From contig JAURBD010000015.1 of assembly GCA_030829155.1 (NCBI GenBank), positions 1 to 24,908 of the forward strand: a DNA stretch of 24,908 nt, in the 5' to 3' direction. Numbering within the stretch: position 1 is the stretch's first letter; every line of letters begins with the position of its first letter. The DNA is from Flavobacteriaceae bacterium. GTDB lineage: Bacteria > Bacteroidota > Bacteroidia > Flavobacteriales > Flavobacteriaceae. Positions 1 through 6,582 of this stretch are shown here, piece by piece. Under the pieces are notes generated by a model. It had not been told where the DNA came from, made no database searches, and worked only from the letters and a program-made list of their open reading frames with translations. The translations under genes and the position numbers were made by a program.

Positions 1-102
1 ATTGCCGAAACAACTTGTTTTTTGTTGAGTGATAAAAGTAAATGGATGACTGGACAAATCATCCACTTAGATGGAGGTATTGGAAATTTAAAAACGAACT
101 AA
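1..102 (+). CDS. Short-chain dehydrogenase/reductase, C-terminal fragment (5' end outside window)
   Basis: The first 33 codons are open and end at TAA 100-102. The visible tail reads ...CFLLSDKSKWMTGQIIHLDGG and then a short polar end. An S-x-x-x-x-x-TGQ-x-x-x-x-DGG pattern is the usual C-terminus of classical NAD(P)-dependent short-chain dehydrogenases, where it closes the Rossmann fold near the cofactor and tetramer interface. The catalytic Tyr-x-x-x-Lys and the N-terminal glycine motif lie outside the window, so substrate and cofactor cannot be judged. The stop codon is followed at once by the TTG start of the photolyase-like gene in the same frame, so this is probably an upstream member of the photolyase operon. 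Such SDR genes beside photolyases in flavobacteria fit a light- or oxidative-stress regulon, but that role is inference. Confidence 0.75.
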   Translation: MAETTCFLLSDKSKWMTGQIIHLDGGIGNLKTN

Positions 103-1407
103 TTGGAACAACTGTCTGTATTTTGGTTTAGGAGAGATTTAAGAATTGACGATAACGTTGGCCTTTACCGTGCGCTAAAAAGTGGGAATAAGGTACTTCC
201 AATTTTTATTTTTGACTCCGAAATATTAGACAAACTACCCTCAAAAAAAGATGCTCGACTCGAGATGATTCATACGGCTTTAGGGAAACTTTCAGATGCA
301 ATGACAGAGAATAAATGCAACGTTGGAATGTATCGTGGAAAACCTAAAGCCGTTTTTGAAAATCTTCTAAAAAAATACAACATAAAAAAGGTATTTTCAA
401 ACCACGACTATGAGCCTTACGCTATAGTTCGAGACGAAGAAATCAAAAACCTTCTCAACAAAAAAGGAGTTGCTTTTGAAACCTTTAAAGATCAAGTAAT
501 TTATGAAAAGTCAGAAATTACCAAAGACGATGGTTCGCCCTATCGAGTGTACACTCCTTATTCAAATAAATGGATTCTCAGAATGAGAGCTGATGGGATT
601 CCAAATTATGAATCACAATATAATTTAGAAAATCTTGCTCCCTTACTACAACCACAATTAGAATTAAAAGATCTGGGTTTTGAAAAAACAGACAGACTCT
701 ACCCCAAATACGTCCTGAACAGAGCAATCATAGATAATTATGAAGCAACACGAGATTATCCGGCATTAGATCAAACCTCGAGAACGGGTTGCCATCTTCG
801 CTTTGGAACCTTGAGCATACGGAAGATGGTTTCTGATGCTGCGATGGCAGACAATCATACCTTTTTAAAAGAACTTATTTGGAGAGAATTTTTTATGCAA
901 ATATTATGGCACTTCCCAAATACAACCAACCAGTGTTTTAAGCCAAAATACGAGCGTATTGATTGGAGAAATAATGAGGATGAATTTAAAAAATGGTGTG
1001 AAGGAAAAACTGGTTATCCCCTAGTTGATGCGGGTATGAGAGAACTCAATAAAACTGGCTTTATGCACAATAGGGTTCGGATGCTCACGGGAAGTTTTTT
1101 GTGTAAACACCTCCTTATCGATTGGCGTTGGGGAGAAGCATATTTTGCTCAAAAACTACTGGATTATGAACAAGCAAGTAATGTAGGAAATTGGCAATGG
1201 GTATCAGGATGTGGAGTTGATTCCTCTCCATATTTCAGAATCTTTAATCCTACTCAACAGATCAAAAAGTTTGACCAAAGAATGAAATACATTGAGAAAT
1301 GGGTTCCAGAGTTTCAAGAACCAAGTTATCCAAAACCCATTGTTGAACACAAATTTGCTCGAGAGCGTTGCCTAGAAACATACAAAGCAGCTGTAAATTC
1401 AGAATGA
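103..1407 (+). CDS. Class I photolyase/cryptochrome-family protein (probable CPD photolyase)
   Basis: This 434-aa flavoprotein has the two-domain photolyase plan: an alpha/beta antenna domain (residues 1 to about 130, opening with FWFRRDLRIDDN) and a helical FAD domain (about 200-434). The FAD pocket shows TSRTGCHLRFGTLS at 225-238. Positions matching the E. coli photolyase catalytic set are all kept: E257 and W260 (E274, W277), N323-R324 (N341, R342), N360 beside flavin N5 (N378), and the electron-transfer tryptophans W298, W341 and W364. Light-driven repair of cyclobutane pyrimidine dimers is therefore the most likely activity; a sensory role cannot be excluded. The start is TTG at 103, directly after the SDR stop; no ATG or GTG lies between that stop and the conserved N-terminus. 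The stop overlaps the ATG of the DUF2256 gene (ATGA, 1404-1407), implying coupled translation. Confidence 0.9.
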   Translation: MEQLSVFWFRRDLRIDDNVGLYRALKSGNKVLPIFIFDSEILDKLPSKKDARLEMIHTALGKLSDAMTENKCNVGMYRGKPKAVFENLLKKYNIKKVFSNHDYEPYAIVRDEEIKNLLNKKGVAFETFKDQVIYEKSEITKDDGSPYRVYTPYSNKWILRMRADGIPNYESQYNLENLAPLLQPQLELKDLGFEKTDRLYPKYVLNRAIIDNYEATRDYPALDQTSRTGCHLRFGTLSIRKMVSDAAMADNHTFLKELIWREFFMQILWHFPNTTNQCFKPKYERIDWRNNEDEFKKWCEGKTGYPLVDAGMRELNKTGFMHNRVRMLTGSFLCKHLLIDWRWGEAYFAQKLLDYEQASNVGNWQWVSGCGVDSSPYFRIFNPTQQIKKFDQRMKYIEKWVPEFQEPSYPKPIVEHKFARERCLETYKAAVNSE

Positions 1408-1535
1408 AAGCTGTCAAAAAAAAAGATCTTCCCCAAAAAATTTGTCCAACCTGCCAGCGCCCCTTTAGCTGGAGAAAAAAATGGGAACGCGATTGGGATT
1501 TCGTAAAATACTGTAGCAAAAGATGCAAAAAATAA
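1404..1535 (+). CDS. DUF2256-family small zinc-ribbon protein
   Basis: This 43-aa ORF begins MKAVKKKDLPQKICPTC and is very basic. It carries C-P-T-C near residue 14 and Y-C-S-K-R-C near the C-terminus, separated by a WRKKW-x3-W aromatic/basic block. The CxxC...CxxxC pattern with WRKKW is the hallmark of the DUF2256 family, which has no known biochemical function. The four cysteines suggest one bound zinc and the basic charge suggests nucleic-acid contact; both are inference. Its ATG overlaps the stop of the upstream photolyase by 4 nt, and its 3' end overlaps the start of the cryptochrome DASH gene by 13 nt. It is thus embedded between two photolyase genes and almost certainly co-translated with them. 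Its size means automated callers easily miss it. Confidence 0.88.
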   Translation: MKAVKKKDLPQKICPTCQRPFSWRKKWERDWDFVKYCSKRCKK

Positions 1536-2836
1536 AAGAAACTGCGCTAATCTGGTTTCGAAATGATCTCAGAATTTCAGATCACTACGGACTTTTTCAT
1601 GCAACAGAAAATTATGAGAAAGTAATTGGCTATTTCGGTTTCGATCCAAACCACTTCGCAGAAACTCCTTGGGGTTTCAAAAAGACAGAGTCGTTTCGTG
1701 CAAAGTTTTTAATTGAATCCATTCTACAATTGCAGCATGATTTAGCCGAAAAAAACATAAGCCTAATAATCGAACACAAAGATCCATCAATTGGAATTCC
1801 CGAATGGATTGAATCCCAAAAGGTAAATTCACTTTATTTCCAAAAGGAATGGACAAAAGAGGAAATCACCCTCGAAAATCAAATCAGGGAAAAAATTTCA
1901 AAGTCTGTAAAGGTGCATTCTACTTTCGATCAATTTCTATTTCATCCCGATGATTTACCCATGTCTTTAGAAGAATTACCAGAGGTATTCACAAATTTCA
2001 GAAAGCAATGCGAAAAAAAATCTTCTGTACGTTCCTGTTTCCCTGAACCAAAACAACTGAACTCCTCTAATCTATTGGATAAATCATTTGACTGTCCCTC
2101 ATTGTCGGATTTAGGTTTAGCAGAAGTTCAAACACATCCCAATACAGCTTTTCCTTTCAAAGGGGGAAGCGAAGCCGCCCAGGATCGCATCTCACATTAT
2201 TTTTGGCAATCCAAAAAACTATCGTTTTACAAAAACACTCGAAATGGCCTTTTGGGACTTGACTACAGTTCCAAACTATCAGCATGGCTTGCCAATGGTT
2301 CAATTTCGGCACGTGAAATTTATTGGGAAGTAGTAAAATATGAAGCTGAGATTAAAAAAAACCAATCAACTTACTGGTTAATATTTGAATTAATTTGGCG
2401 TGACTATTTTAAATTTATTTCATTAAAACATCTAAACAAAATTTTCCTTTTGGGCGGTATTCTCAACAAAATTTATGATTGGAAAAATGATTTAAACCTT
2501 TTCAATTCATGGACAGAGGGTCGAACTGCTGAACCATTTGTAAATGCCAATATGCTGGAGCTAAAGAAAACAGGGTGGATGAGTAATCGAGGTAGACAAA
2601 ATGTAGCTTCTTTTTTTTCAAAAGATCTTTTGATGGACTGGCGTATGGGAGCCGCATACTTCGAATCTCTGTTGATCGACTATGATGTCCACAGTAATTA
2701 TGGAAATTGGATGTACACTTCTGGAGTTGGAAATGATCCACGAGATCGAAAATTTAACATTCGCTTCCAAGCTGAGCGCTATGATGCAAACGGTAAATTC
2801 CAGCGGCTTTGGAACCAACAAAATTTATTTGAATGA
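1523..2836 (+). CDS. Cryptochrome DASH family protein
   Basis: This is a 437-aa photolyase-superfamily protein with the DASH signatures: FTNFRKQCE at 156-164 between the two domains, YKNTRNGLLG before KLSAWLANGSIS, TYWLIFELIWRDYF at 283-296, GWMSNRGRQNVASFF at 351-365, DYDVHSNYGNW at 386-396 and GVGNDPR at 401-407. DASH proteins bind FAD and usually a folate antenna, and repair pyrimidine dimers in single-stranded or looped DNA; some also signal. E289, W292, N355-R356 and N392 are retained, as are tryptophans W330, W373 and W396. Oddly, the family segment GYPFVDANMREL reads AEPFVNANMLEL (336-347), losing the usual Asp and Arg. The start is ATG 1523 inside the DUF2256 gene. The stop overlaps the next gene by 4 nt. 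Confidence 0.92.
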   Translation: MQKIKETALIWFRNDLRISDHYGLFHATENYEKVIGYFGFDPNHFAETPWGFKKTESFRAKFLIESILQLQHDLAEKNISLIIEHKDPSIGIPEWIESQKVNSLYFQKEWTKEEITLENQIREKISKSVKVHSTFDQFLFHPDDLPMSLEELPEVFTNFRKQCEKKSSVRSCFPEPKQLNSSNLLDKSFDCPSLSDLGLAEVQTHPNTAFPFKGGSEAAQDRISHYFWQSKKLSFYKNTRNGLLGLDYSSKLSAWLANGSISAREIYWEVVKYEAEIKKNQSTYWLIFELIWRDYFKFISLKHLNKIFLLGGILNKIYDWKNDLNLFNSWTEGRTAEPFVNANMLELKKTGWMSNRGRQNVASFFSKDLLMDWRMGAAYFESLLIDYDVHSNYGNWMYTSGVGNDPRDRKFNIRFQAERYDANGKFQRLWNQQNLFE

Positions 2837-4365
2837 TTTTAAGATTAATCTTGGGAGATCAACTCAATGAAAATCACTCTTGGTTTGAACAAGTAGATGA
2901 TCAGAATATCTATGTGTTGATGGAAATGCGACAAGAAACAGATTACGTAAAACATCATATTCAAAAGGTTATTGCATTTTTCTCTGCGATGAGAGGTTTT
3001 GAAAAAAACATTAAAAACAATGGCCACAAAACGCACTACATAAAATTAGATTCCTCCGAAAATAAGCAAAGTTTAGAAGCTAATCTGAAACATTTAATTG
3101 AACAGTACAAAATAACTCAATTCCAATATCTACTGCCAGACGAATACCGATTAGATCAACAACTTGTTGAATTTTGTAAATTACTTGACATCAAAACTGC
3201 TGCCTTTGATACCGAACATTTTATGAGTAGTAGAACGGATTTATCTTTTTTCTATGAGGGTAAAAAACAATACATCATGGAATTTTTCTATCGCAATATG
3301 CGAAAGAAATTTGATCTCTTAGTAGAGGGAGGTCAACCCCTTGGAGGTCAATGGAATTTTGATAAAAATAACCGAAATAAATGGAAAGGGAGTCCAGAAA
3401 TACCTAAACCCTATCTTCCTAAAAATGAAAACCTAGCAGACATCAATCAAATGATTGTAAAAGCGGGGATAAAAACACTGGGGATCTTCGATGAAAATCA
3501 TTTCCTCTTTCCATCGAATAGATCCGAGGCAATTGAGCAACTAAATTATTTTTGTGAAAACCTTTTGATTCACTTTGGAGACTATCAAGATGCTATGCAT
3601 ACAGAGGAATTAAATCTTTTTCATTCTCGTATTTCTTTTGCCCTAAATGTCAAACTAATCAGCCCCCTAGAAGTTGTTCACAGGGCGATTGAATATTACA
3701 AACAAAAAGAGGATAGTATTGAGATTTCTCAGGTCGAGGGCTTTGTAAGACAAATTATTGGTTGGAGAGAATACATCCGCGGGATTTACTGGAAAGAAAT
3801 GCCAAATTATGCCACTAAAAATGTACTTAACAACACCAACTCCCTACCAGACTTTTACTGGACAGGAAAGACAAAAATGAACTGTTTGAGCAACAGCATC
3901 AACAATTCCTTAGAAAATGCTCATGCTCACCACATTCAACGTTTGATGATTACGGGTAATTTTGCTCTTTTGGCTCAAGTTGATCCCCAAAAAGTAGATC
4001 AATGGTATTTGGGTATTTATGCGGATGCCATCGAATGGGTTCAACTCCCCAACACTAGGGGAATGAGTCAGTGGGCAGATGGAGGGATTGTAGCAACCAA
4101 ACCCTATGTGTCTGCCGCTGCTTACATCAATAAAATGAGTACATACTGCAGCAATTGTAGTTACGATAAAAAAATACGTACTGGTGAAAACGCATGCCCA
4201 TTTAATAGTTTGTATTGGAATTTCCTTGACGACAAAAAAGAGCACTTTGCAAAAAATAGTAGAATGGCAATGATGTTACGCTTATTAGAAAAGATTCCTT
4301 TTGAAGAATTAGCAGCAATCAAAGAGCGAGCTGCGAGCATAATACAAAATCCCGATGAATATTAA
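2833..4365 (+). CDS. Iron-sulfur bacterial cryptochrome/photolyase, PhrB/CryB type (probable (6-4) photolyase)
   Basis: This 510-aa protein belongs to the FeS-BCP branch of the superfamily, whose characterised members (Agrobacterium PhrB, Rhodobacter CryB) carry FAD, a lumazine antenna and a [4Fe-4S] cluster, and in PhrB repair (6-4) photoproducts. Length matches that branch. The four cluster cysteines are present at C351, C439, C442 and C455, each one residue from the PhrB positions. The N-terminus starts directly with LRLILGDQLN, typical of this branch, rather than with WFRxDLR. The block HAHHIQRLMITGNFALL (near 361-377), followed by WYLGIYADAIEWVQLPN and RGMSQWADGG, is the family's catalytic and FAD-binding core. 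It overlaps the DASH gene by 4 nt and the next gene by 11 nt, so translational coupling is likely. Confidence 0.93.
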   Translation: MILRLILGDQLNENHSWFEQVDDQNIYVLMEMRQETDYVKHHIQKVIAFFSAMRGFEKNIKNNGHKTHYIKLDSSENKQSLEANLKHLIEQYKITQFQYLLPDEYRLDQQLVEFCKLLDIKTAAFDTEHFMSSRTDLSFFYEGKKQYIMEFFYRNMRKKFDLLVEGGQPLGGQWNFDKNNRNKWKGSPEIPKPYLPKNENLADINQMIVKAGIKTLGIFDENHFLFPSNRSEAIEQLNYFCENLLIHFGDYQDAMHTEELNLFHSRISFALNVKLISPLEVVHRAIEYYKQKEDSIEISQVEGFVRQIIGWREYIRGIYWKEMPNYATKNVLNNTNSLPDFYWTGKTKMNCLSNSINNSLENAHAHHIQRLMITGNFALLAQVDPQKVDQWYLGIYADAIEWVQLPNTRGMSQWADGGIVATKPYVSAAAYINKMSTYCSNCSYDKKIRTGENACPFNSLYWNFLDDKKEHFAKNSRMAMMLRLLEKIPFEELAAIKERAASIIQNPDEY

Positions 4366-5839
4366 CAAACCGTCTTTGGGAATCGTATGGCTCAAAAGGG
4401 ATCTCCGTCTAAATGATCATGAACCTTTACATTCTGCACTGAAAGAGAATAGACAAGTACTTTTGCTATATGTGTTTGAAACAATTTTTGCTCAAGATCC
4501 ACACTACAGTTCTCGACATTTTGATTTCATCAAACAATCTTTACTTGACCTCAACAAACAACTTGAAAATTATAATACTGAGGTGCTTATTTCACAGGGT
4601 AGGGTAATCAATATTTTCGAGGAAATAAATGAAACATACAATATCAATAAACTTTATTCTCATCAAGAGACTGGACTAGACATAACTTTTACCCGAGACA
4701 AATCAGTAAAAAAATGGTGTAGCTCTGAAAGTATTAGTTGGAAAGAATTTAACCAACAAGGTGTTTTCCGTAGAATGACCAATCGAAAAAAATGGTTGTC
4801 TAAGTGGACAGAATTGATGAATAAAACTCAATTTTCAATTTCTGAGAGTCCAAATTCATTTTTACCAAAAAACAAGATTGAGTCTTTGAGTAAGTTTTTG
4901 GTTACTCCAAGCTTAGAGACCAAAACTTTTCCAAAAATTCAAGTCGGAGGAAGTACTCAAGCGCATCGGTACATGAATTCTTTTTTTGAAAAACGACACT
5001 ACAATTATCAAAAACACATCTCTAAGCCAGACTTGGCGCGTAAAAGTTGTAGTCGTCTTTCCCCTTACCTTGCTTACGGAAATCTTTCCATGCGTGAACT
5101 GCTTCAAAGAACTGAAGAAGAAAAAGAAAAAGGAAATTCTAGTAGAGGTCTTCAAGCTTTTGAATCTCGATTGCGATGGCAAGCACATTTTATCCAAAAA
5201 TTTGAAATGGAATGCTCTATGGAATTTGTTTCGGTTAATAAAGGGTACCACAATTTGGCAAAACCTATTAATAAAGAACATATTGAGGCTTGGAAAAAAG
5301 GACTAACAGGAGTACCCATGGTAGATGCAGCTATGCGTTGTTTGGCAGCCACAGGGTATTTGAATTTTAGAATGCGAGCATTAGTTGTTTCTTTTTTTGT
5401 ACATCAATTGTGGCAACCATGGCAGGCAGCTTCAGCACATTTGGCGCGTGAGTTTTTGGATTTTGAACCCGGAATCCATTTTCCACAATTACAAATGCAA
5501 GCTGGGGAAACAGGTATTAATACCTTGAGAATTTACAATCCTGTAAAAAATGGTCTGGAACACGATCCTCTCGGAGTTTTTACCAAAAGTTGGGTTCCAG
5601 AAATCGTTTCTTTACCTGACAGTTTAGTTCATACTCCTTGGGCAATCACTCCATTTGAAGAAGCGATGTACAACTTTTATCCAGGAAAAAACTATCCCAA
5701 ACCAATTGTAAATTTGGAAGACAGCAGAAAACAGGCAAGTGATATATTGTGGAACAAGCAAAAAGAACCTTTAGTCAACCAAGAGTGTAAACGCATCTTG
5801 AGGAGACATACCCTTTCGAATAGAAAAAGAATACAATAA
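4355..5839 (+). CDS. Divergent photolyase/cryptochrome homologue with altered active site
   Basis: This 494-aa protein keeps the photolyase plan: antenna domain (GIVWLKRDLRLNDHEP at 9-24) and FAD domain with CSRLSPYLAYGNLS at 232-245, GLTGVPMVDAAMRCL at 316-330 and LRIYNP at 391-396. However, positions matching the class I catalytic set differ. The Glu is kept (E270), but the substrate-stacking Trp is L273, the Asn of the HNR motif is F338, the Asn facing flavin N5 is H375, and the proximal electron-transfer Trp is L379. W313 and W356 of the tryptophan chain remain. The C-terminus ends in a basic tail. A photosensory cryptochrome or a repair enzyme with a different substrate is more likely than a standard CPD photolyase; the function is not known. 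It overlaps the upstream gene by 11 nt and is followed after 2 nt by the DUF2805 gene. Confidence 0.85.
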   Translation: MNINKPSLGIVWLKRDLRLNDHEPLHSALKENRQVLLLYVFETIFAQDPHYSSRHFDFIKQSLLDLNKQLENYNTEVLISQGRVINIFEEINETYNINKLYSHQETGLDITFTRDKSVKKWCSSESISWKEFNQQGVFRRMTNRKKWLSKWTELMNKTQFSISESPNSFLPKNKIESLSKFLVTPSLETKTFPKIQVGGSTQAHRYMNSFFEKRHYNYQKHISKPDLARKSCSRLSPYLAYGNLSMRELLQRTEEEKEKGNSSRGLQAFESRLRWQAHFIQKFEMECSMEFVSVNKGYHNLAKPINKEHIEAWKKGLTGVPMVDAAMRCLAATGYLNFRMRALVVSFFVHQLWQPWQAASAHLAREFLDFEPGIHFPQLQMQAGETGINTLRIYNPVKNGLEHDPLGVFTKSWVPEIVSLPDSLVHTPWAITPFEEAMYNFYPGKNYPKPIVNLEDSRKQASDILWNKQKEPLVNQECKRILRRHTLSNRKRIQ

Positions 5840-5841
5840 AA

Positions 5842-6126
5842 ATGAAAAAAGAATTAGATTTTACTGACAGAGAACTGGATAGAATCATAGAAATGGCCTG
5901 GGAAGATCGAACCCCATTTGATGCTATCCTTGATCAATTCAAAATTAAAGAGCAAGAGGTAATTCGGATAATGCGACTTGAGTTAAAACCTACTAGTTTT
6001 AGGCTTTGGCGCGCCCGTGTTCAAGGTAGAAAAACAAAACACCTAAAATCACGTGGGATGGAGGTAAATCGATTTCGTTGCAGCAGACAAAGGGGAATCA
6101 GCAACAATAAAGTTTCTAAAAGATAA
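5842..6126 (+). CDS. DUF2805 (TIGR03643) family small protein
   Basis: This is a 94-aa basic protein. Residues 6-60 contain the recognisable core FTDRELDRIIEMAWEDRTPF, then an I-x-x-QF-x-(I/L)-x-E-x-E-V-I-x-x-MR helix pair and SFRLWRARVQGRKTKH. The C-terminal half is rich in Arg and Lys and ends in CSRQRGISNNKVSKR. This is the TIGR03643/DUF2805 family, widespread in aquatic bacteria and without an assigned function. The helical first half with acidic and hydrophobic spacing resembles a helix-turn-helix, and the basic tail suggests DNA or RNA binding; this is inference. It begins 2 nt after the divergent photolyase stop and is the last gene of the operon. The family's repeated association with cryptochrome genes suggests a partner role, such as a regulator or accessory DNA-binding protein. 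Confidence 0.88.
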   Translation: MKKELDFTDRELDRIIEMAWEDRTPFDAILDQFKIKEQEVIRIMRLELKPTSFRLWRARVQGRKTKHLKSRGMEVNRFRCSRQRGISNNKVSKR

Positions 6127-6225
6127 GTTTTGTAATTTTAGTTAATAAATTAACCGAAAAAAGTCCTTAATCATTAGTTTTTTGTAAACTAAGCTTAAAA
6201 TCTAACTCATGAAACCCAACAAAAC

Positions 6226-6549
6226 ATGACCTACAATAAAAAAGTATCCTTATTTGTAGACCAACTAGAATCTGAGCAGAAAAGAAAAAACAGCCAATTT
6301 CTGATTTATTTGATGTTAAAAAAATCACAAATGAAGTGCTCCTGATTTGGGGTAGGTTTTGAATCCTATCACTACAAATACAAAAGCGGTAGAGAGGGAG
6401 ATTGGTTTCTTACAGGATTTTCACCGCGAAAAAATGCAATGACTACCTACTTGATGTGTGACCTAGAACATAAAGACCTCAACTTTGATGGGCTGGGAAA
6501 ATACAAGAAAAGTAAAGAATTGATGACTTGCTCGTGCTTTTGCTTTTAA
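6226..6549 (+). pseudogene. Decayed DUF1801-domain gene
   Basis: Frame 1 from ATG 6226 reads MTYNKKVSLFVDQLESEQKR and runs into TGA at 6343-6345. The same frame resumes with GFESYHYKYKSGREGDW and then GFSPRKNAMTTYLMCDLEH, up to TAA 6547-6549. The blocks YHYKY, GDW and GFSPRK are characteristic of DUF1801 (YdhG-like, beta-stranded) proteins. Between the halves the +1-shifted frame (about 6315-6350) gives KKITNEVLLIWG, the expected linker of the family. The gene therefore has a one-base loss in an A-run and a second compensating deletion near the WG motif. The usual C-terminal GK-x-CLYI-x-KL segment is missing. It is a pseudogene unless the two frameshifts are sequencing errors. It lies between the photolyase operon and murA. 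Confidence 0.75.
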
Positions 6550-6582
6550 TTTTTTTACGAGAAACTCACTGATAATAATAAA

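Noticed and set aside
4913..5281. Long reverse-strand open frame inside the divergent photolyase gene
   Set aside because: It is a shadow of the real gene, with low-complexity Phe/Ser runs from A-rich coding sequence.
103..5839. Four photolyase-family genes as recent tandem duplications
   Set aside because: They belong to clearly different branches (class I, DASH, FeS-BCP, divergent type) with different motifs and N-termini, so they did not arise by duplication in place.
6174..6192. Hairpin TTAGTTT/AAACTAA as operon terminator
   Set aside because: It is AT-only and not followed by a T-run, so it does not meet the intrinsic terminator pattern.
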